The notes: a model not told the origin generated them from the sequence alone. DNA of 64,000 nucleotides from Microbacterium sp. (GCF_031178445.1 NZ_JAPSIY010000003.1:279253-343252); one strand, 5' to 3'. Shown: positions 37,486-46,375, counted from the stretch's first letter. Translations and numbers: made by a program.

Positions 37486-38946
37486 ATGAGATTCTCCGGT
37501 GAGCGCCCCATCGTGGATCTGACCTATTCCGATGTCTTCCTCGTGCCGAGGAGGTCGGATGTGACCAGCCGGCTGCAGGTGGATCTCGCCCCTGGCGACG
37601 GCACACCGGCGACGCTGCCGCTCGTGTCGTCGAACATGAACTCCGTCACCGGACCTCGCCTCGCGTCGACGCTGGCGCGTCGCGGCGGCATCGGCGTGCT
37701 CCCGCAGGATATGCCGCTGCAGCAGCTCGACGCCGCCATCCGCTGGGTGAAGCGCCAGCCGGTGCGCTGGGACACCCCGCTCGTGCTTCCTCCGCACGCC
37801 AGCGCCGCGGATGCGCTGCGCGTGCTGCCTCCGGCCGAGGGGCACGGGATCGTCGTCGCTGAGAACACCGGCCCGGCGCCCCTGCTGCGAGAGGACGTCG
37901 CAGGGATCGTCCCCGCCGCACGACTGGCTACATCGCTGCCCGATGCCGCTCTCGGCGATCTGGTACGGGGGAAGGCGCCGGCCATCGACGCCGAGGAGAT
38001 CAGCGAGGGGCGGGCGGCCTTCGACGCTGTCGACGCCGCCGGCGCCGACATGGTCCTCGTGCTCGATCACGGTCATGTCGTCGGAACCCTGACGGGCCGC
38101 TCCGCGCTTCGTTCGAGTCTGTACCGTCCGGCCTGTGACTCCGGCGGACGCCTGGCGGTCGCGGCAGCGGTCGGCATCAACGGCGATCCCGCAGGCAAGG
38201 CGAAGGCGCTCGCCGCGGCCGGTGTCGACGTGCTCGTTCTCGACACGGCTCACGGACACCAGGACGGGATGCTGCGGGCGCTCGCCGCCGTCGCGGCGCT
38301 GGACCTGGACATTCCGCTCGTGGCGGGGAACATCGTGACAGCAGAGGGAGTCGCTGATCTCGTGGCCGCCGGGGCGTCGATCCTCAAGGTCGGCGTCGGT
38401 CCCGGGGCCATGTGCACCACGCGCATGATGACCGCGGTGGGGCGTCCGCAGTTCTCGGCGGTGCTCGAGACCGCCGAGGCGGCTCGGGCGCTGGGCGCCC
38501 ACGTATGGGCGGACGGGGGAGTGCGCTACCCCCGCGACGTGGCGCTCGCGCTCGCAGCCGGCGCCGCCTCTGTGATGATCGGCTCGTGGTTCGCAGGCAC
38601 CATCGAGTCGCCGGGCGAGCTGCAGCGAGATGCGGACGACCGCGTCTACAAGGAGTCCTGGGGCATGGCGTCGACCAAGGCCGTGCAGGAGCGCTTCGGC
38701 CGCCTCGACGCGTACGAACGCGCACGCAAGGAGCTCTTCGCCGAGGGCATCTCGTCTTCCAGGATCTATCTCGATCCGCTGCGGCCCGGTGTCGAGGACC
38801 TGCTCGACATGATCACCTCGGGTGTGCGGTCGTCCTTCACCTACGCGGGAGCGAAGACGATCGACGAGTTCCACGATCGAGCGCTGGTCGGACTGCAGTC
38901 CGCCGCGGGGTACGAAGAGGGCAAGGCGCTGCCGGTGAGCTGGTAG
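37486..38946 (+). CDS. guaB1: GuaB1-type IMP dehydrogenase paralogue, probable GMP reductase
   Basis: I take ATG 37486 (MRFSGERPIVDLTYSDVFLV), giving 486 residues. The TIM barrel is interrupted by a CBS pair (about 95-200). Catalytic Cys310 sits in GVGPGAMCTTRMMTAVGRPQ, and the flap region ends in DRVYKESWGMASTKAVQERFG. Actinobacterial GuaB1 proteins were long listed as IMP dehydrogenases, but the mycobacterial one acts as a CBS-containing GMP reductase, so salvage of GMP to IMP is the likelier role. It is monocistronic. The gap of about 160 bases to kgd holds both promoters. Confidence 0.92.
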   Translation: MRFSGERPIVDLTYSDVFLVPRRSDVTSRLQVDLAPGDGTPATLPLVSSNMNSVTGPRLASTLARRGGIGVLPQDMPLQQLDAAIRWVKRQPVRWDTPLVLPPHASAADALRVLPPAEGHGIVVAENTGPAPLLREDVAGIVPAARLATSLPDAALGDLVRGKAPAIDAEEISEGRAAFDAVDAAGADMVLVLDHGHVVGTLTGRSALRSSLYRPACDSGGRLAVAAAVGINGDPAGKAKALAAAGVDVLVLDTAHGHQDGMLRALAAVAALDLDIPLVAGNIVTAEGVADLVAAGASILKVGVGPGAMCTTRMMTAVGRPQFSAVLETAEAARALGAHVWADGGVRYPRDVALALAAGAASVMIGSWFAGTIESPGELQRDADDRVYKESWGMASTKAVQERFGRLDAYERARKELFAEGISSSRIYLDPLRPGVEDLLDMITSGVRSSFTYAGAKTIDEFHDRALVGLQSAAGYEEGKALPVSW

Positions 38947-38987
38947 CCCTGCGGCCGCATCCGTACGTCCGGCCTGCTTTCTCCGCA

Positions 38988-39062
38988 CGCGCTGCTCATT
39001 TCCGCGGGATCCCGACTCGCGCTGCAGTTCTCCGCACGCACTGCGTCTATTCCCGCCGCGCG
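38988..39062. repeat. 75-bp diverged repeat, copy 1 (left of the AbiEi-like gene)
   Basis: This segment aligns without gaps to 40190-40264 in the same orientation (about 51 of 75 bases identical by eye). It includes a TTCTCCGCACGC 12-mer that also occurs 49 bases upstream at 38979. Both copies flank the gene at 39187-40161. No open frame explains it. Confidence 0.5.
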
Positions 39063-39186
39063 AGCAGAGGACGACAGCGTGAACGGCGTGCGCTGTTCGC
39101 CCTCCACGACGGGCAGTTGGCTGAGCGCTGTCCACAATGAGGCTCTGCGCCGCATCCGGGGGACGTCGACATGCCATCGTGCGGGG

Positions 39187-40161
39187 ATGACGCCGAACAC
39201 CGAGCACCCCATCGTGGTCCGTCGTCGCCGGGATCCAGGCGGCGTGGGCCTCGCCGAACGACGTCTGCATGCGCTGATCGAAGGCGGCGGCGTGCACCGG
39301 ATCGTCGCGGGGAGCTTCGCGCTGGGCGACGAGTGGCGCCGCCTGACTCCGATCCAGCAGCACTTCGTGCGGGTCCTTGAGGTCGCAGATCGATCCCGCA
39401 AGCCTCAGGTCTTCATGGGCGCCGCAGCGGCGGCGGTGCTCGGCATCGATCGCATCGGCGCATGGCCCCATCGGGTGGAAGTGCGAATAGCCCGGACCTC
39501 GGGCGGCCGGTCCTCTGGTGCCGTCGCCAGGCGTGCACTCGGATTCGACGGCGTCGATCTGCTCGAGTGGCGGGGTCATCTGGTGACCTCTCCGGCGCAG
39601 ACGGCCATCGATGTCGCTGCGGAGGCGCATTTCACGGCCGGCGTGATCGCGTTCGACCAGGCCCTGTGGCGACGCCGTGACGGCGGAGCGCTGACGACGA
39701 TATCCGAGATCGAACGCGTCCTCGCGGCCCAATCGCGACGTGGTATCGGCCGTGCCGCCGCCGCGCTGGATTTCAGCACTGAGCTCTCCGACTCGGTCCG
39801 CGAGTCGGAAGCGCGGGTGCTGATCGACAGGATGGGCTTCCCGACTCCGGAGCTGCAGCGCGAGTTCCGCCTCACCGGCGGCAGAGTCGCACGCGCGGAC
39901 TTCTACTTTCCCGATTTCGATCACATCGGAGAGTTCGACGGCACGGGAAAGTACCTCGACCCCGCACTGCTTCGAGCTCGTACGCCACAGCAGGTGCTCC
40001 TGGAGGAGAAGGATCGCGAGGATGAGCTGCGTCGAGTCGTCCAGGCGTTCTCCCGGTGGCGCACCGCGGCGCATCGCGACCCGGGGATGCTGTATGACAT
40101 CCTGTCCGCGGCAGGCCTGCCCTCACGACTGCCGCGCCCGCGTCGCGGCGCGCTCCGGTGA
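39187..40161 (+). CDS. AbiEi/DUF559-like protein with probable PD-(D/E)xK nuclease-fold C-terminus
   Basis: The frame opens at 39079, but ATG 39187 (MTPNTEHPIVVRRRRDPGGV) behind GCGGGG is preferred, giving 324 residues. The middle resembles the actinobacterial AbiEi-like antitoxin family (FMGAAAAAVLGIDRIGAWP, EWRGHLVTSPAQTAIDVAAE). The end (SEARVLIDRMGFPTPELQRE, ADFYFPDFDHIGEFDGTGKY, EEKDREDELRRVVQAFSRW) has the Glu/Asp pattern of DUF559, a Vsr-like endonuclease fold. No AbiEii toxin follows it, so a toxin-antitoxin role is not shown. Its neighbourhood is repeat-rich, unlike the core genes on each side. Confidence 0.7.
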   Translation: MTPNTEHPIVVRRRRDPGGVGLAERRLHALIEGGGVHRIVAGSFALGDEWRRLTPIQQHFVRVLEVADRSRKPQVFMGAAAAAVLGIDRIGAWPHRVEVRIARTSGGRSSGAVARRALGFDGVDLLEWRGHLVTSPAQTAIDVAAEAHFTAGVIAFDQALWRRRDGGALTTISEIERVLAAQSRRGIGRAAAALDFSTELSDSVRESEARVLIDRMGFPTPELQREFRLTGGRVARADFYFPDFDHIGEFDGTGKYLDPALLRARTPQQVLLEEKDREDELRRVVQAFSRWRTAAHRDPGMLYDILSAAGLPSRLPRPRRGALR

Positions 40162-40189
40162 GGCGATCGGAACGCGGAGCGCGCCTTGA

Positions 40190-40264
40190 CACGCTGCTTT
40201 TCTCGGCGTGCTCGGCGCTTGCGCTGCTGTTCTCTGCTCGCGCGTCGCGAATTCGTGCAGCGCG
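40190..40264. repeat. 75-bp diverged repeat, copy 2 (right of the AbiEi-like gene)
   Basis: Gap-free counterpart of 38988-39062. The best conserved core, read on the minus strand, is GAGAACAGCAGCGC here and GAGAACTGCAGCGC in copy 1, followed by a shared AGCAGCG near the far end. Confidence 0.5.
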
Positions 40265-40394
40265 GGCCATGAAGTGCAGTGCGGGCAAGCAGCGCAGAGC
40301 AAGCACGCAATGCGTCAGAGCGGCCGCAGGACGGCGCCGCGAAGACAGCAGCGCCTACCGAAGCCGACGGCGCACGCATCACAGCGCGGCTATG

Positions 40395-40400
40395 TAGAAT
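40395..40400 (+). promoter_or_regulatory. Candidate -10 for the CNNM gene pair
   Basis: TAGAAT within TATGTAGAAT (extended -10-like TG-N-TAGAAT) lies 76 bases before ATG 40476. The -35 is not evident. Confidence 0.4.
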
Positions 40401-40475
40401 CAGGCGCACAATGGACGACCCTCCTTCTCCCAGCCCCCACTGCCCGCCCCTGTCGTTGATTGACGGGATCAGCTG

Positions 40476-41792
40476 ATGGAATTCGTGCTGTTGGGCGTGG
40501 GGCTGCTGCTCACCGTTGGCACCGGGCTGTTCGTCGCCAGCGAGTTCGCGCTCGTGAACCTCGACCGTGCCGAACTCGAAGCCCGGCAGGCGCGCGGTGA
40601 ATCGCGTCTGTCGCTCACCATCCGGGCGCTGAAGATCACCTCGACGCACCTGTCGTCGGCGCAGCTGGGCATCACCCTCACCACGTTGCTGACCGGCTAC
40701 ACCATGGAGCCGGCCATCTCGACGATGCTGGCCCCGCTGCTCGAGGCCTGGGGTGTGCCGGATGCTGCCTCGACCGCAATCTCGGTGACGGTCGCGATGG
40801 TCATCGCCACCGTATTGTCGATGATCCTCGGCGAACTCGTGCCGAAGAACTTCGCGCTCGCGCTGCCACTGGCGACCGCCAAGGTGGTCATTCCGTTCCA
40901 GACCGCGTTCACCGCCGTCTTCAAACCCGCGATCGTGCTGCTGAACGGCAGCGCCAACGCAGTGTTGCGTGCCATGGGCGTCGAACCCAAGGAAGAGCTC
41001 TCGGGCGCGCGCACTGCCGAGGAGCTCTCTTCGCTGGTGCGGCGTTCGGCCAGCGAAGGCGTGTTGGAGAAGGACACTGCGAGCCTGCTGGATCGGAGTC
41101 TCACGTTCGCCCGGCTGACGGCCGGCGACATCATGACGGCACGGCCCAGCATGCATGCGATCTTCGTCGGCGACTCCGCCGACGACGTCATCCAGCTGGC
41201 ACGGCGCACGGGACACAGCCGCTTTCCGGTCTACGACGACGACTTCGACGACATCACCGGCGTGGTGCACGTGAAGGCGGCCGTTTCAGTGCCGAGAGAG
41301 AAGCGCGGGGAGGTGCCGGTCGGCGCGCTGAGCACTGAGCCGCTGCGTGTGCCCGAGACGGTGCACCTCGATGCGCTGGTCGCCGAGCTGAGGGCAAAGG
41401 GTTATCAGGTGGCGATCGTCGTGGACGAGTACGGCGGTACCGCCGGCATCGTCACGCTCGAGGACCTCATCGAGGAGATCGTCGGCGAAGTGTCGGACGA
41501 GCATGATCGCAGCCGTGCCGGCATCGTGCGCCGGGTGGACTCGATCACCTTCCCGGGCGAGCTTCGACCCGATGAGCTGCGCAGCCGCACCGCGATCGAA
41601 GTGCCCGAAGGCGACGTGTACGACACGATCGGCGGCTATGTGATGAGCCTGCTGGAGCGCGTTCCGGTCGTCGGCGACGAGGTGCGCGTCGAATCAGGCA
41701 CCCTGCAGGTCGTGCGCATGGACGGGCGCCGGGTGGACCGCATCAGATATGTGGCCGATCCGGTCGAGGACGAGGCGGAGGAGGAGCGATGA
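40476..41792 (+). CDS. CNNM/CorC-family transporter-like protein, full length
   Basis: This 438-residue protein has a DUF21 membrane domain with about four segments ([40 protein letters not shown]), two CBS domains (about 205-330, with [19 protein letters not shown], and [20 protein letters not shown] ending in [13 protein letters not shown]), and a C-terminal CorC_HlyC domain ([20 protein letters not shown]). Such proteins, once called hemolysins, are now linked to Mg2+ or other cation export. It overlaps the next, related gene by four bases, suggesting a hetero-oligomer. Confidence 0.9.
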   Translation: MEFVLLGVGLLLTVGTGLFVASEFALVNLDRAELEARQARGESRLSLTIRALKITSTHLSSAQLGITLTTLLTGYTMEPAISTMLAPLLEAWGVPDAASTAISVTVAMVIATVLSMILGELVPKNFALALPLATAKVVIPFQTAFTAVFKPAIVLLNGSANAVLRAMGVEPKEELSGARTAEELSSLVRRSASEGVLEKDTASLLDRSLTFARLTAGDIMTARPSMHAIFVGDSADDVIQLARRTGHSRFPVYDDDFDDITGVVHVKAAVSVPREKRGEVPVGALSTEPLRVPETVHLDALVAELRAKGYQVAIVVDEYGGTAGIVTLEDLIEEIVGEVSDEHDRSRAGIVRRVDSITFPGELRPDELRSRTAIEVPEGDVYDTIGGYVMSLLERVPVVGDEVRVESGTLQVVRMDGRRVDRIRYVADPVEDEAEEER

Positions 41793-42850
41793 GCGACTGG
41801 GCGGGAATCGTCTGGCTGGTCGTGCTGCTCTCGGCCAACGCCTTCTTCGTCGGCGCCGAGTTCGCCGTGATCTCCGCGCGGCGTTCGCAGGTCGAACCGC
41901 TGGCCGAGCGCGGATCGCGGTCGGCCAAGACCGCGCTGTACGCCATGGAACACGCCACGCTCATGCTCGCGACCTCGCAGCTGGGCATCACGATCTGCTC
42001 GCTGCTGATCCTGAATGTGTCGGAGCCGGCGATCCACCACCTGCTCGAGATCCCGCTGCACGCGATCGGATGGGAGGAAGGCGTCGTCTCGGTGGTGTCG
42101 TTCGCCATCACCCTCGCGCTGGTGTCGTTCCTGCACGTCGTCTTCGGCGAGATGGTGCCCAAGAACCTCGCGTTCTCGATCCCCGACAAGGCTGTGCTGC
42201 TTCTCGCGCCGCCCCTGGTCTGGGTGTCGAGGGTGTTCCGGCACATCATCTGGGCGCTGAACACGACGGCGAACGGCGTGCTTCGCCTGTTCCGGGTCGA
42301 GCCGAAGAACGAGGCGGCTTCCACCTTCACGATCGAGGAGGTCGCGACCATCGTCGACCGTTCGCGTCGCGAGGGCGTGCTGATGGATGCCGCCGGCACC
42401 GTGGCGGCGGTCGTCGAGTTCACCGACAAGAAGGCGCGCGACATCGCCGTCCCCCTGGACAAGCTGGTGACGCTGCCTGAGGGCACGACACCGGACGACA
42501 TCGAGCGCGCCGTGGCGAAGTACGGCTTCTCGCGCTACGTGATCGTCGATGCGGAGGGCGTCGCCATCGGCTACGTGCACCTCAAGGACGTGCTGCGCGC
42601 GGCCGAGGGGCCGGAGGGTGCGGAACGGGCGAGTGAGCCGCTGCCGGCCAAGCGCATCCACCACATGGTGCCAGTGCAGGAGGACACCGATCTGGAGGAC
42701 GCGCTCGCCGCGATGCGCCGAGCCGGTCGTCACCTCGCGCGAGTGCGCGACGAACGCGGCGAGACCACCGCCGTGCTGTTCCTCGAAGACGTGCTCGAGG
42801 AGCTGGTCGGGGAGGTCCAGGACGCCACCCAGCGCTGGCGCGCCAGCTGA
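41789..42850 (+). CDS. CNNM-family protein lacking the CorC_HlyC domain
   Basis: This 353-residue paralogue of the upstream gene has the same DUF21 membrane domain (AGIVWLVVLLSANAFFVGAE, VVFGEMVPKNLAFSIPDKAV) and a CBS pair (KYGFSRYVIVDAEGVAIGYV; LARVRDERGETTAVLFLEDV). It stops directly after the second CBS (LEELVGEVQDATQRWRAS) with no CorC_HlyC domain. The start overlaps the upstream stop (ATGA). The two products probably assemble together in the membrane. Confidence 0.9.
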   Translation: MSDWAGIVWLVVLLSANAFFVGAEFAVISARRSQVEPLAERGSRSAKTALYAMEHATLMLATSQLGITICSLLILNVSEPAIHHLLEIPLHAIGWEEGVVSVVSFAITLALVSFLHVVFGEMVPKNLAFSIPDKAVLLLAPPLVWVSRVFRHIIWALNTTANGVLRLFRVEPKNEAASTFTIEEVATIVDRSRREGVLMDAAGTVAAVVEFTDKKARDIAVPLDKLVTLPEGTTPDDIERAVAKYGFSRYVIVDAEGVAIGYVHLKDVLRAAEGPEGAERASEPLPAKRIHHMVPVQEDTDLEDALAAMRRAGRHLARVRDERGETTAVLFLEDVLEELVGEVQDATQRWRAS

Positions 42851-42870
42851 CCGGCCCGGGGCGGGTCAGC
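42846..42870. terminator. Weak bidirectional hairpin
   Basis: GCTGACC/GGTCAGC arms (7 bp) contain or adjoin both convergent stop codons; the loop is G/C-rich. Confidence 0.4.
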
Positions 42871-43933
42871 GCCACACGGCGCGCGCGTACTGCGGTGGCC
42901 AGGCGACGTCGGCGCCGAGTTCGTGCGCTGCGCGCAATCCGAAGTGCGGGTCGCGCAGCCACTCCCGGCCGGCGAAGATCGCATCGGCTGATTCCTGCGC
43001 CAGCACCTGCTCGGCCTGCTCGGCGGCCGTGATCAGACCGACGGCCGAGGTGGGGATGCGCCCGCCCTGGCGCACAGTGCCGGCCAGCGGCACCTGGTAG
43101 CCGGGACCGACGGAGATGCGCTGGTGCGCCACCAGGCCGCCGCTGGAGACGTCGATGAGGTCGGCGCCGTGATCGATGGCCCATTCCCCGACCTGTGCGG
43201 CCTCCTCGGGTGTGAATCCGCCCTCTGCGTGGTCGGTCGCGGAGATCCGCAGGAACACCGGGATGTCGTCAGGCGAGACGGCGCGTACCGCGTCGAGCAC
43301 CCGCAGGGTGAGGCGGGCACGGTTCTCCAGTGATCCGCCGTGATCGTCGTCGCGCATGTTCGCCAGGGGCGAGAGGAACTGATGCAGCAGGTAGCCGTGC
43401 GCCGCGTGGATCTCGAGCACGTCGAACCCCGCGTCCAGTGCGCGGCGCGCCGATTCGGCGAAGGCGGCGACCACCGCATCCATTCCGGCGGCGTCCAGGG
43501 CCGTGGGCTCGGCATATCCCTCGAACGCCACGGCGGACGGCGCGAACGTCGTCCAGCCGCCCTCCGCGTGCGGCACCGAACCGCGCTGCGGCGCCCAGGG
43601 CCACCACGTCGACGCCTTGCGGCCGGCGTGCGCGAGCTGCACGCCGATGAGGGCGTCCCGGTCGTGCACGGCGCGGACGATCGGGGCCCAGGCGTCACGC
43701 TGCTGATCGCTCCACAGGCCGGTGTCGCGCGGGGAGATGCGCCCCTCGGGGAGCACGGCGGTAGCCTCCGCGATGATGAGCCCGGCCCCGCCGGACGCGA
43801 ACTGCGCCAGATGCGTGTGATGCCACTCCTGGGGCACGCCGTCGCGTGCGCTGTACATGCACATCGGCGAAACCCACAGGCGGTTGCGGAACGTGCGGGA
43901 GCGGATCGTCAAAGGGGAGAAGAGGATGCTCAC
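42866..43933 (-). CDS. NADH:flavin oxidoreductase of the old yellow enzyme family, YqjM-like
   Basis: This 355-residue FMN TIM-barrel protein starts at GTG 43933. YqjM-class markers are Cys25 and Tyr27 in SPMCMYSARDG, QLAHAGRKAS, and FDVLEIHAAHGYLLHQFLSP with its paired FMN/substrate histidine region. VFLRISATDHAEGG is followed by the FMN-phosphate end SADAIFAGREWLRDP. It probably reduces activated C=C bonds of electrophiles with NAD(P)H in stress defence; the native substrate is unknown. Confidence 0.93.
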   Translation of the reverse strand: MSILFSPLTIRSRTFRNRLWVSPMCMYSARDGVPQEWHHTHLAQFASGGAGLIIAEATAVLPEGRISPRDTGLWSDQQRDAWAPIVRAVHDRDALIGVQLAHAGRKASTWWPWAPQRGSVPHAEGGWTTFAPSAVAFEGYAEPTALDAAGMDAVVAAFAESARRALDAGFDVLEIHAAHGYLLHQFLSPLANMRDDDHGGSLENRARLTLRVLDAVRAVSPDDIPVFLRISATDHAEGGFTPEEAAQVGEWAIDHGADLIDVSSGGLVAHQRISVGPGYQVPLAGTVRQGGRIPTSAVGLITAAEQAEQVLAQESADAIFAGREWLRDPHFGLRAAHELGADVAWPPQYARAVWR

Positions 43934-43945
43934 GCCTCGACGCTA
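43934..43945 (-). promoter_or_regulatory. Leaderless-type promoter (TAGCGT-N6-GTG)
   Basis: Minus strand: TAGCGT, then CGAGGC, then GTG 43933. It is back-to-back with the nnrD promoter, which uses the same hexamer. Confidence 0.55.
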
Positions 43946-43992
43946 CCGCCCCCGGCGACGGCACGGCTTCGTCACGAATGTCGGCTCCGCGC

Positions 43993-44004
43993 TAGCGTGA
44001 AGGA
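43993..44004 (+). promoter_or_regulatory. Leaderless-type promoter (TAGCGT-N6-ATG)
   Basis: TAGCGT at 43993-43998, then GAAGGA and ATG 44005. GAAGGA directly abuts the ATG, too close to work as a ribosome site. Confidence 0.5.
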
Positions 44005-44823
44005 ATGCTCCGCGAGTGGACGGGATCCGACACGATGGCGTTCGTGCACGCGCCGGGGCCCGATGACGACAAGTACTCCCGCGGCGTCGTGGCGCTGCGC
44101 ACCGGGTCCGCCCAGTACCCGGGTGCGGCCGTCCTGGGCGTGGAGGCCGCCTGGCGCGCCGGCGCCGGATTCGTCCGGTACCTCGGCGGGGCCGCGGATG
44201 CGGTGCTGGCAAGGCGCCCCGAGACGGTCGCCGGTCCCGAGCTCGGGCGCACCCGGCCCGGCGCGTGGGTGATCGGATCCGGAACGGATGCCGGGGCTCG
44301 CAGCGAGAGCGAGACAGCCGCCCTGCGCGAGGTCCTCTCTGGCGCTGTCCCTGTCGTGGTGGATGCCGGCGCGCTCGACCTCGCCGCCGACGCGTCCGCC
44401 CCGCTCGTGCTCACTCCGCATGCAGGCGAGCTCTCTCGACTGCGGGAGGACCTCGGGCTCACCGGCTCTGGATCCGCCGTGGATCAGGCGGTCCAGACCG
44501 CGGAACGCGTCGGCGCCACTGTGCTGCTCAAGGGTTCGCGCACCGTGGTCGCGTCACCGGGCGAAGCCCCGGTCATCGTCTCGTCAGGTCCGGCCTGGCT
44601 CGCCACCGCCGGGACGGGTGACGTGCTGGCGGGCGTCATCGGCGCTGTGATCGCGGCGAACCCCGGTCGCCCGCTCGCCCGGGCTGCCGCATCAGCGGCG
44701 TGGCTGCACGGACGTGCCGCCGCGATCGCTTCGGGAACCGGCGTCGGTCGGGTCGGGCACCCCATCGTCGCACTGGACGTGGCAGAGATGCTGCCGTCCG
44801 CCATCGCGGAACTGCTGGCATGA
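44005..44823 (+). CDS. nnrD: ADP-dependent NAD(P)H-hydrate dehydratase
   Basis: This 272-residue ribokinase-like protein begins MLREWTGSDTMAFVHAPGPD. It repairs damaged, hydrated NAD(P)H using ADP. Seen motifs are DDDKYSRGVVALRTGSAQYPGAAVL (split as DDDKYSRGVV and SAQYPGAAVLG), VDAGALDLAAD, TPHAGELSRL, LLKGSRTVVASPG, and the C-terminal GTGDVLAGVIGAV. The epimerase domain that is often fused (NnrE) is absent. Its stop overlaps the start of the GT87-like gene. Confidence 0.94.
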   Translation: MLREWTGSDTMAFVHAPGPDDDKYSRGVVALRTGSAQYPGAAVLGVEAAWRAGAGFVRYLGGAADAVLARRPETVAGPELGRTRPGAWVIGSGTDAGARSESETAALREVLSGAVPVVVDAGALDLAADASAPLVLTPHAGELSRLREDLGLTGSGSAVDQAVQTAERVGATVLLKGSRTVVASPGEAPVIVSSGPAWLATAGTGDVLAGVIGAVIAANPGRPLARAAASAAWLHGRAAAIASGTGVGRVGHPIVALDVAEMLPSAIAELLA

Positions 44824-46040
44824 GCTTGCGCGCACTCGCGCTGTGGGGCGCGTTCGCGCTCGCACACGCGCTGGTCGCCTGGCTCGGGTGGGTGCTGCCC
44901 GCGCAGCCCATGGGCGACGTGGTGCTGGTGTACCAGCCGTGGTCGGCGTCCGCGCTCAGCGGCGGCGCGATGGTCGGGATCACCGAGTCGTGGGTGTACC
45001 CCCACCTCGCTCTGGTGCCGATGCTGCTGACGCAGCTGCTTGCGCTTCCTTTCAGCACCCTGCTCGGTGTGCAGGGTTCCTACCTGGTGGCGTGGGCCGT
45101 TCTCGTCACGATCTTCGACCTCCTCGGATTCGCCGTGCTCGTGGGCCGAGGAGCACGCGGTCGACGCGCCATGGCCGGGTGGTTCTGGACGGCGGCGCTG
45201 GCGCTGCTCGGACCCATCGCGATGTACCGGATCGACGCCATCACGGTGCCGCTCGCCGTCGCCGGCGGGGTGTGGCTGGCGGGGCGACCTGCGATCGCGG
45301 CGGCGCTGCTCACAGTGGGAGCCTGGATCAAGATCTGGCCTGGCGCGTTGATCGTCGCTGCGGTCGTGGCGATGCGCAGCCGCCTCCGGGTGGTCACCGC
45401 CGCCGCTGCGGTCACGGCGGGCGTCGTCTGCGTCGTGGTGCTGCTGGGTGCCGACCGCGAGCTGTTCGGCTTCCTGACGCAGCAGACCGGTCGCGGTCTG
45501 CAGATCGAGGCGGTCGCAGCCACGCCGTTCGTCTGGCTGGCCCTGTCTGGTGCGGCATCCATCGAGTACAGCTTCGAGATCCTGACGTTCCAGGTCCGCG
45601 CGGCCGGTGCCGATGCGGTCGCGGCGGTGCTCACCCCGGTCATGGCCGTGGTGGTCGCCCTGATCGCAGCGGTCGCTGCGCTGCGTGTTCGTCGCGGGGC
45701 ACCCTGGCAGCGTCTGCTCCCACCACTGGCGCTCGCCCTCGTGACCGCGCTGATCGTGACCAACAAGGTCGGCTCGCCTCAGTTCCACACCTGGCTCATC
45801 GCGCCGGTCGTGCTGTGGCTGATCCACGATCACAGACGGGCCGCCGGAGCGGCGGCGCTCGTGCTGGTGCTGTGCGCGCTCACCTTCGCCGTCTACCCGC
45901 TCAGCTACGACGGTCTGCTGCGCGCCCAGCCGCTGCCGGTGCTGCTCATCACCGTTCGCAACCTGCTGCTCGTCGCACTGCTCGCGCATGCCGTGCGAGA
46001 GGTGCTGCGCACCCCGACCCGCGCTCATCACAAACCCTGA
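44820..46040 (+). CDS. GT87-like polytopic membrane glycosyltransferase
   Basis: ATG 44820 overlaps the nnrD stop (ATGA), giving 406 residues with about ten membrane segments. The DUF2029/GT87 pattern is visible: an early loop with acidic residue (QPMGDVVLVYQPWSA), a middle AWIKIWPGALIVAA (the family's KhxP-like motif), and late TNKVGSPQFHTWLIAPVVLW. GT87 enzymes use polyprenyl-phosphate mannose to build cell-envelope glycans in actinobacteria. Which glycan cannot be told. The long frames upstream of this ATG are shadows of nnrD. Confidence 0.82.
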   Translation: MSLRALALWGAFALAHALVAWLGWVLPAQPMGDVVLVYQPWSASALSGGAMVGITESWVYPHLALVPMLLTQLLALPFSTLLGVQGSYLVAWAVLVTIFDLLGFAVLVGRGARGRRAMAGWFWTAALALLGPIAMYRIDAITVPLAVAGGVWLAGRPAIAAALLTVGAWIKIWPGALIVAAVVAMRSRLRVVTAAAAVTAGVVCVVVLLGADRELFGFLTQQTGRGLQIEAVAATPFVWLALSGAASIEYSFEILTFQVRAAGADAVAAVLTPVMAVVVALIAAVAALRVRRGAPWQRLLPPLALALVTALIVTNKVGSPQFHTWLIAPVVLWLIHDHRRAAGAAALVLVLCALTFAVYPLSYDGLLRAQPLPVLLITVRNLLLVALLAHAVREVLRTPTRAHHKP

Positions 46041-46057
46041 ACATCTATGGAGGAATC

Positions 46058-46375
46058 ATGCTCATCGCCTTCTCAGTCGCACCGTCCGGAACGGGACGCG
46101 AGGACGGGTCCGTGCACGACGCCGTCGCCGCCGCCGTGAAGGTGGTCCGAGACTCCGGCCTCGCGCACCGCACCACCAGCATGTTCACCGAGATCGAAGG
46201 ACCCGACTGGGACAGCGTGATGGAGGTCGTGAAACGTGCGACGGAAGCGGTCATGCCCTTCGGGTCACGCGTGTCGCTCGTGTTGAAGGCCGACATCCGG
46301 CCCGGCTACGAGGGGGAGCTGGAGGCGAAGATCGAACGCCTGGAGGCGGCGATCGACGACGTCGCCGACCGGTAG
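46058..46375 (+). CDS. Thiamine-binding-type protein (MTH1187/YkoF-like)
   Basis: ATG 46058 follows a perfect GGAGG and gives 105 residues. The sequence LIAFSVAPSGTGREDGSVHD, VRDSGLAHRTTSMFTEIEG, WDSVMEVVKRATEAVMPFG and SRVSLVLKADIRPGYEGELE is typical of the MTH1187 thiamine-binding fold, a ferredoxin-like beta-alpha-beta dimer. It likely binds thiamine or a related pyrimidine; the gene has no thiamine transporter next to it. Confidence 0.9.
   Translation: MLIAFSVAPSGTGREDGSVHDAVAAAVKVVRDSGLAHRTTSMFTEIEGPDWDSVMEVVKRATEAVMPFGSRVSLVLKADIRPGYEGELEAKIERLEAAIDDVADR

Larger units (their letters stand above)
40162..40475. other. 314-base spacer without a convincing gene
   Basis: It contains the second 75-bp repeat (40190-40264), several short GC-rich direct and inverted repeats, a few small frames with implausible composition, and near its end a possible -10 (TAGAAT, 40395-40400) for the CNNM operon, which would leave a leader of about 70 bases. 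I see no tRNA, riboswitch or terminator with confidence. Confidence 0.6.

Noticed and set aside
40208..40459. Small open frame of 83 codons in the spacer before the CNNM genes
   Set aside because: Composition is Arg/Ala/Ser/Gln-rich without hydrophobic core, the frame lies over the 75-bp repeat, and no ribosome site precedes it.
40401..40475. Magnesium or manganese riboswitch in front of the CNNM pair
   Set aside because: The presumptive leader is about 75 bases of C-rich sequence with no recognisable M-box or yybP-ykoY core.
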